The notes under the pieces are model-generated. The model was not told where the DNA came from, made no database searches, and saw nothing but the letters and a program-made list of their open reading frames with translations. Source: Pseudoduganella namucuonensis (GTDB taxonomy: Bacteria > Pseudomonadota > Gammaproteobacteria > Burkholderiales > Burkholderiaceae_D). From it: DNA of 64,000 nucleotides. Both the position numbers and the translations under genes were made by a program. This document shows, in pieces, positions 36,205 through 49,304 of the stretch (its first letter is position 1; the number at the start of each line of letters is the position of its first letter). Where the stretch lies: the NCBI RefSeq assembly GCF_900116645.1, contig NZ_FPBO01000039.1, forward strand, positions 1 through 64,000, in the 5' to 3' direction.

Positions 36205-37020
36205 ATGCTTAAAACTCCAGCCGCTTTTAATCCGCTATTAACTCCCCGCGACGATGTCGATCCGCTCACCTTCTTATTCCATGGCGGCCGCGTATTATTA
36301 CGTCTGTCGGATCTGGCGCTGCCCGAAAAGGAGGCAATGGTTGCGTTTGAGCAACATCGCGTCCATCCGTTGGGCGAGTGGAACGGCCGCTATTGCCAGG
36401 TGGCGTGGACCGACAGCGAGGCCGTGCCCCACCCGGATTACGGCTGGCACGGCCTGCGCGCGCTGTTCGGCGTGCTGGACGATGAATTCGTGGGATTGGC
36501 CGGCCGCGCCTGCCAATTGGCCGAATGGGCGCGGACCCACCGTTATTGCGGCGCCTGCGCCACGCCCATGGAATTGGGAAAGGGCGACCGCAGTTTCAAA
36601 TGCGCGGCCTGCGGCCACACCGCCTATCCGCGTATTTCCCCGGCCATGATGGTGTTGATACGCAAGGGCGACGCCGTGCTGCTGGCCATGCACACCCAGT
36701 CGCCCTACAAGCGCCACACGGCGCTGGCCGGTTTCCTGGAGGCGGGCGAGTCGGTGGAGGAGGCCATCCACCGCGAGGTGCACGAGGAGGTGGGCTTGCG
36801 CGTGCACAACATCCGCTATTTCGGCAGCCAGTCCTGGCCCTTCCCCCATTCGCTGATGCTGGCCTTCACGGCCGACTACCTGGACGGCGAGATCCGCGTC
36901 GACCAGGCCGAGATCGCCGAGGCGCGCTGGTTCGGGCCGGACGACGAGTGGCCGGAGCGGCCGGTGTCGGTGTCGATCGCGGCCGAGTTGGTGAACGCCC
37001 ACAGGCCCCCGGGCAAATAG
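36205..37020 (+). CDS. nudC: NAD+ diphosphatase / RNA decapping enzyme NudC
   Basis: 271 residues with the NudC layout: N-terminal domain, a zinc ribbon YCGACATPM..KCAACGHTAYPR (four Cys), the Nudix box GFLEAGESVEEAIHREVHEE and the NudC-specific SQSWPFPHSLM. It hydrolyses NADH/NAD+ to NMN and AMP and removes NAD caps from RNA. The length is normal. It stands at the head of a short + strand run with folE and a thioredoxin-domain gene. Confidence 0.93.
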   Translation: MLKTPAAFNPLLTPRDDVDPLTFLFHGGRVLLRLSDLALPEKEAMVAFEQHRVHPLGEWNGRYCQVAWTDSEAVPHPDYGWHGLRALFGVLDDEFVGLAGRACQLAEWARTHRYCGACATPMELGKGDRSFKCAACGHTAYPRISPAMMVLIRKGDAVLLAMHTQSPYKRHTALAGFLEAGESVEEAIHREVHEEVGLRVHNIRYFGSQSWPFPHSLMLAFTADYLDGEIRVDQAEIAEARWFGPDDEWPERPVSVSIAAELVNAHRPPGK

Positions 37021-37102
37021 CCCTGATATGGTGTGGTGTCCGGTGCCGCGCCGCCGTTTTCTATATACTGACGGCAATCGCATTTTTTATGGCACGAAGA
37101 TT

Positions 37103-37672
37103 ATGAGCAAAGAAGAGGCATTTTCCGAACACGACTGGCGCCGCCTGCTGAGCAGCCTGGGCGAGGATCCCAATCGTCCGGGCCTGCTGGAGACGCCGCA
37201 CCGCGTGTCCAAGGCCTGGAAGCACTGGACCTCGGGCTACGAGCAGGACCCGGTCGAGTTGCTGAAAGTGTTCGAGGACGGCGCCGAGCAGTACAACGAG
37301 CTGATCGTTGTGAAGGGCATTCCCGTCTACAGCCATTGCGAGCACCACCTGGCGCCGTTCTTCGGCACGGCCACGGTGGGCTACGTGCCCAACGGCAAAA
37401 TCGTCGGCCTGTCGAAACTGACCCGCCTGGTCGATTGCTTCGCCAAGCGCCTGCAGGTGCAGGAGCGGCTGACGCAGCAGGTCGCCAACGCGCTGATGGA
37501 CGCGCTCGATCCGAAGGCGGTCGGCGTGGTCGTCAAGTGCCGCCACCTGTGCATGGAAAGCCGCGGCATCCGCACGCCGGGCGAGGAAACCATCACCTCG
37601 GCCATGCTGGGCGAACTGCAGCCCAACCTGGCGCTGCGAACCGAATTCCTGGCGCTGGCCAGGGGGAGTTAA
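37103..37672 (+). CDS. folE: GTP cyclohydrolase I FolE
   Basis: 189 residues from ATG 37103. It converts GTP to 7,8-dihydroneopterin triphosphate for folate and related pterins. Zinc and catalytic residues are visible in YSHCEHHLAPFFG and VKCRHLCMESRGIR, with PNGKIVGLSKLTRLVDCFA typical of the family. An in-frame start 75 bases upstream would add a non-conserved Arg-rich extension and was rejected. Confidence 0.96.
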   Translation: MSKEEAFSEHDWRRLLSSLGEDPNRPGLLETPHRVSKAWKHWTSGYEQDPVELLKVFEDGAEQYNELIVVKGIPVYSHCEHHLAPFFGTATVGYVPNGKIVGLSKLTRLVDCFAKRLQVQERLTQQVANALMDALDPKAVGVVVKCRHLCMESRGIRTPGEETITSAMLGELQPNLALRTEFLALARGS

Positions 37673-37677
37673 GCATC

Positions 37678-39087
37678 ATGGGCGCGACGATCGAATGGCA
37701 AAGCGGCGATCTGGGCGCCGCCTTCAAGCTGGCCGCTTCGTCCGGGCGGCCCTTGTTCCTGTACTGGGGCGCCGGCTGGTGCCCGCCGTGCAACCGCGTC
37801 AAGGCGGACATTTTCGGCCAGCCCGTGTTCGCGCAGCGCATGCGCAGCCTGCTGCCGTTCTGGCTGGACGGCGACGCCGAGGGCGCGCAGGCGCTGGCCG
37901 CGCAATACAAGCTGCGCGCCTATCCGACGCTGGTGCTGTACGCGCCGGACGGCCGCGAGCTGACCCGCTTGCCGAGCGAGCTGGACGGTGAATTGTTCAT
38001 AGAAGCGTTGGACCTGGCGCTGGCCGCAACCCATACCGCCGCCGAATCGCTGCAGGCCGCGCTGCAGGCGGGGCAGGCCGGCGCCCGCCCGTTGGAGCCG
38101 GCCGAGTGGTCGCTGCTGAGCCTGTATTCCTGGGACACCGACGAGGGTAAATTGCTGCCCGCCGCCGAGCTGCCGGCCGTGCTGGCGCGGCTGGCGCAAG
38201 CCTGCCCGGCGGGCGACGCCTGCGCGCGGCTGCACCTGCACGCGCAGGTGGCCGCCGCCGGCCGCATCGACACCGGCGCGGCCGGCGGCAACGCCGCCGC
38301 CAGCGCGGCGCAGGCCGCCGCCGCCATCGCCGCCGCCGCCGACCGCCTGCTGGCGGTGTTCGGCGACGCCAAGCTGGCGCGCGCCAACATGGACATCCTG
38401 GTCAACAACGGCTTCAACCTGGTGAAATGGTCGGGCGCCCGGCAGACCGAGCTGGTGCAGGCGCTGGACCAGGCCGCGCGCCGTTTCGCCACCGACACCT
38501 GGCTGCCGCTGGCCGACCGCCTGATCGCCGTGCGCCTGCGCATGCGGTTGACGCGCATCGGCGCGCCGGCCGCCGGCATCGCCGAGCTGGTGCGGGAAAC
38601 CGTGGCGGTGGCGCTGGCCGAGGTGCAGGAACCGTCCGCGCGCCACGCGCTGGTCAACACCGCCGCCAGCGCGCTGAACGAGGCCGGGCTGGCGGACGAG
38701 GCCGACGCGCTGCTGCTGGCCGAGCTGGGTGCGTCGCACGCGCCGTATTACTTCATGCTGAGCCTGGCCGCCGCCGCGCGCCGCCGCGGCGACATTCCCG
38801 GCACGCTGGGCTGGTACGAGAAGGCCTGGCAGGCGTCGGCGGGCAGCGCCACGCGGCTCCAATGGGGCACGACCTACCTGGTCAGCGTGATCGACCTGAC
38901 GCCGGAGGACCAGCCCCGCATCGAGGCGGCGGCGCAAGCCATGGCGCAGGAAATCGCCGCCACGGCGGACGCCTACCAGCAGCGCAACCGCAACCAGTTG
39001 CAGCGCCTGGCCGGCAAGCTGGCCATGCTGACCGTGCCCGGCCCCCACGCCGGCGCGCTGCTGCGCGGCCTCAACGCCAATCTGTGA
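37678..39087 (+). CDS. Thioredoxin-domain protein with helical C-terminal region
   Basis: 469 residues. The first 120 form a thioredoxin fold with the redox motif GAGWCPPCNRVK and the cis-Pro region LRAYPTLVLY. The rest is Ala-rich and helical, with an Ala-only tract near 205-220 and repeats that resemble TPR-like hairpins (AASALNEAGLADEADALLLAEL). There is no signal peptide, so it is probably cytoplasmic. A good ribosome site (agggggag) lies nine bases upstream of the ATG, five bases after the folE stop. It may reduce or scavenge for a specific partner bound by the C-terminal region; the partner is unknown. Confidence 0.8.
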   Translation: MGATIEWQSGDLGAAFKLAASSGRPLFLYWGAGWCPPCNRVKADIFGQPVFAQRMRSLLPFWLDGDAEGAQALAAQYKLRAYPTLVLYAPDGRELTRLPSELDGELFIEALDLALAATHTAAESLQAALQAGQAGARPLEPAEWSLLSLYSWDTDEGKLLPAAELPAVLARLAQACPAGDACARLHLHAQVAAAGRIDTGAAGGNAAASAAQAAAAIAAAADRLLAVFGDAKLARANMDILVNNGFNLVKWSGARQTELVQALDQAARRFATDTWLPLADRLIAVRLRMRLTRIGAPAAGIAELVRETVAVALAEVQEPSARHALVNTAASALNEAGLADEADALLLAELGASHAPYYFMLSLAAAARRRGDIPGTLGWYEKAWQASAGSATRLQWGTTYLVSVIDLTPEDQPRIEAAAQAMAQEIAATADAYQQRNRNQLQRLAGKLAMLTVPGPHAGALLRGLNANL

Positions 39088-39096
39088 GGCGTCGTT

Positions 39097-40749
39097 TTAT
39101 TTCGCGGGCGGCGCCTCGCGCACGCCCTTGAACTCCGCCCCCGGCAGCCAGCGCGGCGCGGCGGCGTCCTGCGCCGCCTGGTAGCCCGCCTGGTACAGCA
39201 GCGCGATGTCCTGCGCCGCCCCGGCCATGTCCCAGCCCGGCTGCACCACGTCGTTGACCGTGTGGTAGTGCTGCGCCGTGTACTGGTCCTGCCTGCCCGC
39301 GCCATAGCCCTGCGGCTTGCCGATGTAGTCGCGCCCGGCCAGCATGTACACCACCGGCACGCCGGCCCGCGCGAACTCGAACTGGTCGCTGCGGTAGAAC
39401 GCGCCGGCCTCGGGATTGCCCTCCGGCCGCGCGACGCGGCCCTGCCGCTTCGCCGCCGCCTCCACCAGCGCGTCCGCCGTCGACTTGCCGTGGCCGGCCA
39501 GCTCCACGTCGCGCGTCCTGCCCCACAGGTTCAGGCCGTCCACGTTGATGTTGAGCACGGTCTTGGCCAGCGGATACAGCGGATGGCGGACGTAGTACTG
39601 CGCGCCCAGCAGGCCGCGCTCCTCGGCCGTCGTCAGCAGGAACAGCACGCTGCGCCGCGGCGCCTTGGGCAGCGCCTTGTAGGCCCTGGCGATCTCCAGC
39701 AGCGCCGCGACGCCCGAGGCGTTGTCCACCGCGCCGTGGAAGATCTGGCGGCCGCGCGGACCCGGCAGCGATTCGTCGATGCCGAAATGGTCCCAGTGCG
39801 CGGTGTAGACCACGTACTCGTCCTTGAGCCCGGGATCGGAGCCCTCGATTTTCGCCACCACGTTGTGCGAGGCCGTCTCGTTCCAGCCGTTGGCGACCGT
39901 GATGTTGGCCAGCGCGCCCAGCGGCACCGGTTTGAAGTCGCGCGACAGGGCCGCCTTCTTCAGCGCGTCGAAGTCGTGTCCGCCCGCCTTGAACAGCGCC
40001 TTCGCGCTCTCCAGCCGCAGCCAGCCGTTGACGGCCGGATAGCCCGGCGTGTCGCCCTTGTGCTTGACGCCGTAGTTGCTGCGCGCCCAGCTGTTGCGCA
40101 CCACGTCCCAGGGATAGCCGGCCGGCTTGGTCTCGTGCACGATCAGCGCGCCGGCCGCGCCCAGCCTGGCGGCGATGTCGAACTTGTAGGCCCAGCGGCC
40201 GTACCACGTCATGGCCGCGCCGCCGAACGCGGCCGCGTCCAGCTGGCCGCGCCGCTTCGGGTCCGGCAGCGGCGGGTCGTTGATCAGCATCACCAGCGTC
40301 TTGCCGCGCAGGTCCACGCCCTTGTAGTCGTCCCATTTGAATTCGGGCGCGGCCACGCCGTAGCCGACGAACACCAGCTCGGAATTGGCGACCGCCACTC
40401 TTTTGTCGGCGCGCATGGACCAGGCCACCACGTCGTCCGGGAAGGCCAGCGGCGTGGCCTTGCCCGCCACCGTGTAGCCCACGGCCGGCACCGATTGCAG
40501 ATGCAGCAGCGGCACGGTTTGCAGGAAGGTGCCGTCCGGATTGCCGGGCAGCAGGCCCAGCTTCCTGAACTCGTCCTGCAGGTAGGCGATGGTGAGGGTC
40601 TCGCCGCGGGTGCCGGGCGCGCGGCCCTCGAATTCATCGGAGGCCAGCGCGGTGATGTGCTTGAGCACGTTCGCGCCGTCGATCTGGTGGGGGGCCGCCG
40701 AGGCCGTCGCGGCGCTCGCCGCCAGCGCCAGGCTGAGGAGGATTTTCAT
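39097..40749 (-). CDS. Secreted M28-family zinc aminopeptidase
   Basis: 550 residues with a Sec signal peptide (MKILLSLALAASAATASA, cleavage near 19). A PA-like insert at about 120-250 (VFVGYGVAAPEFKWDDYKG) splits the peptidase. M28 zinc ligands and catalytic residues are visible in YTAHWDHFG (near 316), VDNASGVAALL, LTTAEERGLLGA with the catalytic Glu, and QHYHTVND with the last His. It is an exported aminopeptidase for periplasmic or extracellular peptides. It converges with the thioredoxin-domain gene, leaving a 9-base gap. Confidence 0.92.
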   Translation of the reverse strand: MKILLSLALAASAATASAAPHQIDGANVLKHITALASDEFEGRAPGTRGETLTIAYLQDEFRKLGLLPGNPDGTFLQTVPLLHLQSVPAVGYTVAGKATPLAFPDDVVAWSMRADKRVAVANSELVFVGYGVAAPEFKWDDYKGVDLRGKTLVMLINDPPLPDPKRRGQLDAAAFGGAAMTWYGRWAYKFDIAARLGAAGALIVHETKPAGYPWDVVRNSWARSNYGVKHKGDTPGYPAVNGWLRLESAKALFKAGGHDFDALKKAALSRDFKPVPLGALANITVANGWNETASHNVVAKIEGSDPGLKDEYVVYTAHWDHFGIDESLPGPRGRQIFHGAVDNASGVAALLEIARAYKALPKAPRRSVLFLLTTAEERGLLGAQYYVRHPLYPLAKTVLNINVDGLNLWGRTRDVELAGHGKSTADALVEAAAKRQGRVARPEGNPEAGAFYRSDQFEFARAGVPVVYMLAGRDYIGKPQGYGAGRQDQYTAQHYHTVNDVVQPGWDMAGAAQDIALLYQAGYQAAQDAAAPRWLPGAEFKGVREAPPAK

Positions 40750-40791
40750 GTTTGGTGATGCGGGGAACTTGGAGGGTGCATTGTGTCACAT

Positions 40792-41688
40792 TCACGCCAG
40801 CCGCATCACCTCGGCCAGCCAATCGACGAAGACGCGCACCCGCGGCGACAGGTGGCGGTTGTGCGAGTAGATGATGGACACCGGCAGCGGCGCCGGCCGC
40901 CACCGCGGCAGCACCTCTTCCAGCTCGCCGCTGGCCAGTAGCTCCTCCAGGCCGGCGCGCGGCGCCTGGATCAGGCCCAGCCCCGCGCGGCAGGAGGCCA
41001 GGTAGGCCTCGGTGCTGGTGACCGAGACGCGGCTGGGCATGGCCAGCGTGCGCGGCGCGCCGTCCTCGTCCAGGTACTCCCACGGCAGGTCGCGCCCGGC
41101 CTGGCTGGAAAAGTAACTGACGGCCACGTGGCGCTGCAGATCCTCCAGCGTCCGGGGCCGGCCGTGCCGCTCCAGGTAGGCGCGCGAAGCCAGGTTCGCC
41201 TGCTCCATGTCGCCCATGCGGCGCGCGATCAGCGACGAGTCGCGCAGCGCCCCCACGCGCACCGCGCAATCGATGCCTTCGCCCACCAGGTCGGCGAAGC
41301 GGTCGTTCGCGCCCAGCCGCACGTCGATGTCCGGATAGCGGCGCAGGAAATCGGGCAGCGCCGGGATCACCACGCGGTGCGCCAGGCGCTCCGGCAAGTC
41401 CACCCGCACCGTCCCGCCCGGCGGCCGGCCGCTGCCGTGGAACAGGCCGTTCAGGTCCTCCAGGTCGTTCAGCAGCGCCGCGCAGCGGTCCAGGTAGACC
41501 ATGCCCTCCACCGTCAGGCTGACCTTGCGCGTGGTGCGTTGCAGCAGGCGCACGCCCAGTTGCTGCTCGATGGCCTGCACCGCGTTGGTGACGGTGGAGC
41601 GCGGCAAGTCCAGCTGCTCGGCGGCCAGGGTGAAGCTTTTCGCCTCGGCCACGGCCTTGAAGATCTGCATGGTGCGGAACTGGTCCAT
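40792..41688 (-). CDS. LysR-family transcriptional regulator
   Basis: 298 residues: N-terminal winged helix (MQIFKAVAEAKSFTLAAEQL, LPRSTVTNAVQAIEQQLG), then the effector-binding domain (GGTVRVDLPERLAHRVVIPA, DIDVRLGANDRFADLVGEG). It resembles the large DsdC/CrgA-like branch common in Burkholderiales. A perfect palindrome lies two bases upstream of its start codon and may be an autoregulatory operator. Target genes are unknown; the M28 peptidase downstream and the divergent DUF4148 gene are the neighbours. Confidence 0.9.
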   Translation of the reverse strand: MDQFRTMQIFKAVAEAKSFTLAAEQLDLPRSTVTNAVQAIEQQLGVRLLQRTTRKVSLTVEGMVYLDRCAALLNDLEDLNGLFHGSGRPPGGTVRVDLPERLAHRVVIPALPDFLRRYPDIDVRLGANDRFADLVGEGIDCAVRVGALRDSSLIARRMGDMEQANLASRAYLERHGRPRTLEDLQRHVAVSYFSSQAGRDLPWEYLDEDGAPRTLAMPSRVSVTSTEAYLASCRAGLGLIQAPRAGLEELLASGELEEVLPRWRPAPLPVSIIYSHNRHLSPRVRVFVDWLAEVMRLA

Positions 41689-41690
41689 TG

Positions 41691-41705
41691 TTCGTCCTAG
41701 ACGAA
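41691..41705. promoter_or_regulatory. Palindromic operator candidate for the LysR regulator
   Basis: TTCGTC-CTA-GACGAA is a perfect inverted repeat that contains the T-N11-A LysR box pattern. It sits directly upstream of the lysR start codon, where binding would block its own expression. Confidence 0.5.
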
Positions 41706-41909
41706 TAAATATGTGGTGATTCAGTGATTTATTGCCGGATTCAACAATAGCACAATGTTCCCCATGCCTGTGCCGCGAAGAGACACAGGCGGATGCAATC
41801 CGATTATCCGATGAGTTTGAACGGAATATTGCGCTTTTCTATCGCCAAATTAAATCATAAGATGAATCCATCAAAACCTCGCATCCCAACATCTGACAGG
41901 AGCCACATC

Positions 41910-42284
41910 ATGAACGCCAAACACCTCATCGCCACTGTTTCGCTGGTCCTCGCCGCCGGCGCCGCGCTTGCCCAGCCGGCCGACCTCAACTACCCGCAAT
42001 ACAGCGGCCAGCAAAAATCGGGCGTGACGCGGGAACAGGTGAAAGCCGAAGTCCTGCGCGCCCGCGCCGCCGGCGAGCTCGACTTCAGCGAAGCGAACTA
42101 CCTGCCGCCCCAGCTGGCCAAATCGACGCTGACGCGCGAGCAAGTCAAAGCCGAAGTGATCGCCGCGCGCGCATCCGGCGCGCTCGACGTGAACGAAACC
42201 AACTACCCCACGTACACGGACACCCGCGCCCAGCGCGCCCCCGCCACGGTGACGGCCTCCGCCCAAACCCAACCCCGCCACTAA
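41910..42284 (+). CDS. DUF4148 domain-containing periplasmic protein
   Basis: 124 residues from ATG 41910 (ribosome site acagga). It has a Sec signal peptide (MNAKHLIATVSLVLAAGAALA) and two copies of the DUF4148 motif, LTREQVKAEVxxARAxGxLD, at about 35-60 and 75-100. Small proteins of this type are abundant in Burkholderiales; their function is unknown. An upstream in-frame start would bury the signal peptide, so I rejected it. Confidence 0.88.
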   Translation: MNAKHLIATVSLVLAAGAALAQPADLNYPQYSGQQKSGVTREQVKAEVLRARAAGELDFSEANYLPPQLAKSTLTREQVKAEVIAARASGALDVNETNYPTYTDTRAQRAPATVTASAQTQPRH

Positions 42285-42302
42285 CCCGAAGTTGTCAAAA
42301 CA

Positions 42303-42374
42303 ACATCGGTGTCAGGCGCGACATTCGGACATTTCCGATAGGAAATGTCCGAATGTCGCGCCTGACACCGATGT
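42303..42374. repeat. Long palindromic repeat, copy A
   Basis: Perfect 34-base arms (42303-42336 and 42341-42374) around a gata loop. The outer 29 bases of each arm are the same as those of the element at 63231-63290. It lies between the convergent DUF4148 and lipoprotein genes and could also terminate transcription. Confidence 0.85.
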
Positions 42375-42388
42375 GAATGGGGAAACTT

Positions 42389-42877
42389 TTAGTTGGCGGG
42401 AGGGGCGGTCGGGGCGGGGGCGGGCTCCACCGGCGGCGCGGGCTCGGCGCCCGCGGCGGCAGGGCCGGCGCCGGGCGCCTTGGGCGCCTCTTCGAATAAC
42501 AGCTTGTTGTCGGCGTTCACCTTGAAGGTGCCGACCTTGGCGCCGGCCACCGGGCCGCTCTCGCCCACCAGCGCGCAGCTTTGCGTCTGCACTTGCCACA
42601 CCTGGTCGCCGGAGCGCAGGCTCCACTGGAATTCGCCGCCGGAGAACACTTCGATGTCGACCTCGTCCCGCAGCATTTCGCCCAGCGGTATCTGGCGCTG
42701 GCATTCCGGCAGCCGCGTCGCCACCAGCGTGATGCGGCTGTTGTCGTTCCAGAAGTAGTCCTGCTGGCGCCGCAGCGACAGGGTGTGCTGGTTGGTGCCG
42801 TCCACATAATAGGTGGCGCTGTCGTTGACGCAGGCGGTCAGCAGCAGGGGAAGCGTGGCGAGCAGGAGTCGGCGCAT
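42389..42877 (-). CDS. Small lipoprotein of unknown function
   Basis: 162 residues. A lipoprotein signal peptide ends in the lipobox LLTAC (Cys near 16), so it should be anchored to a membrane, probably the outer one. The mature part has a beta-rich region of about 110 residues with two further Cys (ECQ, SCA) and a Pro/Ala-rich tail of about 35 residues. I do not recognise the family. It lies alone between a palindromic repeat and the hybrid kinase operon. Confidence 0.8.
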   Translation of the reverse strand: MRRLLLATLPLLLTACVNDSATYYVDGTNQHTLSLRRQQDYFWNDNSRITLVATRLPECQRQIPLGEMLRDEVDIEVFSGGEFQWSLRSGDQVWQVQTQSCALVGESGPVAGAKVGTFKVNADNKLLFEEAPKAPGAGPAAAGAEPAPPVEPAPAPTAPPAN

Positions 42878-43025
42878 GGCGGGTCGGGTCCGTGGATATT
42901 CGGCCCATTATAGCGGCGCCCATGGCCCGCGGCACGCGCGGCGCACGATTGCCCGCAGCTCATCTTTACGCGCTTGCATTTGGGCTAAACTTGCATTCTC
43001 TTAGCCATCTTGCCCCGCCTATCAC

Positions 43026-46628
<3,603 letters not shown>

Positions 46629-46640
46629 GGACGACGCGAT

Positions 46641-47486
46641 ATGCAAGCCCCCGGCAAACCGCGCACCCTCCATAGCAGCGCCGACATCGAACTGTCCATG
46701 CTGGTGGAGGCCATCTACCTCAAATACAGCTACGACTTCCGCGACTACACCGGCGCCTCGCAGAAGCGCCGCGTACTGCACGCCATGCGCGAAATGGGCT
46801 GCGACACCATCTCGACGCTGCAATCGCGGGTGCTGCACGAGCCGGCCGCGTTCTCGCAACTGCTGCAATACCTCACCATCCCCGTCACCGAGATGTTCCG
46901 CGACCCGGGCTACTACGCCGCGCTGCGCGAGCACGTGATGCCGGTGCTGTCCACCTACCCGTCGCTGAAGATCTGGGTGGCGGGCTGCAGCACCGGCGAG
47001 GAGGTGTATTCGCTGGCCATCCTGCTGAAGGAGGAGGGGCTGCTGGAGCGCAGCATCATCTACGCCACCGACATCAACCCGGCATCGCTGGAAAAGGCGA
47101 AGAAGGGCGTGTACCCGCTGGAGAGCATGCGCGAGTACACGGCCAATTACCAGGCCGCCGGCGGCAAGCGCGCGTTCTCGGACTACTACACGGCCGCCTA
47201 CAACGCGGCGCTGTTCGACCGCTCGCTGAGCGAGAACGTCACGTTCGCGGACCACAGCCTGGCCACCGACAGCGTGTTCGCCGAGACGCAGCTGATCAGC
47301 TGCCGCAACGTGATGATCTACTTTAAGAAGAAGCTGCAGGAGCGCGCCTTCGGCCTGTTCCACGAGTCCCTGTGCCACCGCGGCTTCCTGGGCCTGGGCA
47401 GCAAGGAGAGCATCGACTTCTCCGCCTACGGTCCGCGCTTCGAGCCGGTGGTCAAGCGCGAGCGCCTGTTCAGGAAACTGTCATGA
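46641..47486 (+). CDS. CheR-type protein-glutamate methyltransferase
   Basis: 281 residues. CheR family features: TEMFRDPGYYAALREHV, the SAM site KIWVAGCSTGEEVYSLAI, YATDINPASLEKA and LISCRNVMIYF. It methylates glutamates on chemoreceptor-type helices. It starts 12 bases after the hybrid kinase and overlaps the CheB-type gene by four bases. In such kinase-CheR-CheB clusters the substrate may be the kinase coiled coil or a nearby chemoreceptor rather than the main chemotaxis array. Confidence 0.92.
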   Translation: MQAPGKPRTLHSSADIELSMLVEAIYLKYSYDFRDYTGASQKRRVLHAMREMGCDTISTLQSRVLHEPAAFSQLLQYLTIPVTEMFRDPGYYAALREHVMPVLSTYPSLKIWVAGCSTGEEVYSLAILLKEEGLLERSIIYATDINPASLEKAKKGVYPLESMREYTANYQAAGGKRAFSDYYTAAYNAALFDRSLSENVTFADHSLATDSVFAETQLISCRNVMIYFKKKLQERAFGLFHESLCHRGFLGLGSKESIDFSAYGPRFEPVVKRERLFRKLS

Positions 47487-48088
47487 GCGTGCTCACCTCC
47501 CTGGGCGATGTGCTGGATGGACGCACCTTCGAGGCGGTGGTGATCGGCGCCTCGGCCGGCGGCGTGTCGGCGCTGCTGGAAATCCTGCCCGGCCTGCCCC
47601 GGGACGTGCCGGTGCCCGTGGTGGTGGTGGTGCACATGCTGCGCGGGCGGCCCAGCCAGCTGGCCGAGCTGTTCGCCGCGCGCCTGGACGCGCCGGTGCG
47701 CGAGGCCATGGACAAGGACGAGGTGGCGCCGGGCAGCGTGTACTTCGCGCCGGCCGACTACCACCTGTCGCTGGAGGCCGACGCGACGTTCTCGCTGAGC
47801 TGCGAGCCGCTGCACATCTTCACCCGGCCCGCCATCGACTACGCGATGCAGTCGGCCGCCGACGTGTACGGCGACGCGCTGGTCGGCATCCTGCTCACGG
47901 GCGCCAACCACGACGGCGCGGCCGGCCTGGCGGCGATCGGCGCGGCCGGCGGGCTGACGGTGGTGCAGGACCCGCACGAGGCGCAGGTGCCGGTGATGCC
48001 GAGGGAGGCCATCAAGCTGCGCGCGCCGGACCTGATCCTGCCGCTGCGCGAGATACGCGGTTTATTGACGATGCTGGAGACGCGCTGA
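47483..48088 (+). CDS. CheB-type methylesterase, catalytic domain only
   Basis: 201 residues that contain only the methylesterase domain, without the N-terminal receiver of chemotaxis CheB. Catalytic residues are visible: Ser in VIGASAGGVSAL, His in VVVVVHMLRG and Asp in LTGANHDGAAGL. It removes methyl groups placed by CheR. Absence of a receiver means it is not controlled by direct phosphorylation. It overlaps both neighbours (ATGA and TGATG). Confidence 0.92.
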   Translation: MSVLTSLGDVLDGRTFEAVVIGASAGGVSALLEILPGLPRDVPVPVVVVVHMLRGRPSQLAELFAARLDAPVREAMDKDEVAPGSVYFAPADYHLSLEADATFSLSCEPLHIFTRPAIDYAMQSAADVYGDALVGILLTGANHDGAAGLAAIGAAGGLTVVQDPHEAQVPVMPREAIKLRAPDLILPLREIRGLLTMLETR

Positions 48089-49278
48089 TGCCGGACCGTA
48101 GCAAGCTGCTGATCGTGGACGACCTGCCGGAAAACCTGCGGGCGCTGAACGCCGTCATCCGCGACGACGAGCGGGTGGTGTACCAGGCCGCCTCCGGCGA
48201 GGAGGCGCTGGCGCTGCTGCTCGAGCACGACTTCGCACTGGCCATCCTGGACGTGCAGATGCCCGGCATGGACGGATTCGAGCTGGCGGAGCTGATGCGC
48301 GGCACGGAGAAGACGCGGCACATCCCCATCGTCTTCGTCAGCGCGGCGGGCAAGGAGCTCAATTACGCCTTCAAGGGCTACGAGGCGGGCGCGGTGGACT
48401 TCCTCTACAAGCCGCTGGACACGGACATGGTCAAGAGCAAGGTCAACGTGTTCGTGGCGCTGCACCGGCAGCGGCAGGAGACGCAGCGCCAGGTGGAGGC
48501 GCTGGAACAGGCGCGCCGGGAGCAGGAGGCCACGCTGCGCGCGCTGAACGAGGCGCAGGAGGATTTGCGCCGCGCGCTGCGCATGCGGGACGAGTTCATG
48601 TCCATGGTGGCGCACGAGCTGCGCACGCCGCTCAACACGCTGTTCCTGGAAACGCAGATGCGCAAGATGCAGATCGAGCGCGGCCAGCAGGGCGTGTTCC
48701 CGCCCGAGGTGTGGAAGAAAATGGTGGCGCGCGACGACCGCCAGATCCAGAGCATGATCAGGCTGATCGACGACATGCTCGACGTCTCGCGCATCCGCAG
48801 CGGCAAGCTGTCGATACGGCTGGGGTGGACGGAGCTGGGCGAGCTGCTGCGGCGCGTGGTGGGCGACCTGTCGCGGCAGGCGGACGACGCGGGCTGCCGG
48901 ATATCGCTGGAGGTGGCGGGGGCGGCCGGCGGCTGGTGGGACGAGTTCCGCATCGAGCAGGTGATCGTCAACCTGCTGACCAACGCGCTGCGCTACGGGG
49001 CCGGCAAGCCGGTGGCGGTGGCGATGGAGGCGGACCAGCGCGAGGCGCGGATCACGGTGCGCGACCATGGCGACGGCGTGAGCGCCGAACTGGCCGAGCG
49101 CATCTTCGAGCCCTTCGAGCGCGGCGTGGACAAGCACATGCCGCAGGGCCTGGGCCTGGGCCTGTACATCTCGCGCCAGCTGGCCGAGGCGCACCAGGGG
49201 ACGCTGACGGTGGCCGGCGCGCCGGACGGCGGCGCGGTGTTCACCCTGGCCCTGCCGCGCCTTCCCGCGCCCGTGTGA
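48088..49278 (+). CDS. Receiver-histidine kinase
   Basis: 396 residues: an N-terminal receiver with phospho-Asp near 55 ([15 protein letters not shown]), a coiled coil at about 125-165, HisKA with phospho-His near 176 ([13 protein letters not shown]) and an ATPase domain ([36 protein letters not shown]). It is soluble, with the receiver as its input, so it probably takes phosphate from the hybrid kinase that heads the operon. It starts within the CheB stop codon. Confidence 0.92.
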   Translation: MPDRSKLLIVDDLPENLRALNAVIRDDERVVYQAASGEEALALLLEHDFALAILDVQMPGMDGFELAELMRGTEKTRHIPIVFVSAAGKELNYAFKGYEAGAVDFLYKPLDTDMVKSKVNVFVALHRQRQETQRQVEALEQARREQEATLRALNEAQEDLRRALRMRDEFMSMVAHELRTPLNTLFLETQMRKMQIERGQQGVFPPEVWKKMVARDDRQIQSMIRLIDDMLDVSRIRSGKLSIRLGWTELGELLRRVVGDLSRQADDAGCRISLEVAGAAGGWWDEFRIEQVIVNLLTNALRYGAGKPVAVAMEADQREARITVRDHGDGVSAELAERIFEPFERGVDKHMPQGLGLGLYISRQLAEAHQGTLTVAGAPDGGAVFTLALPRLPAPV

Positions 49279-49304
49279 CGTCGTAAAACCGTGGTTCGGC
49301 AGGG

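Noticed and set aside
37028-37102. Upstream start for FolE
   Set aside because: Adds an Arg-rich segment not seen in FolE; ATG 37103 gives normal length.
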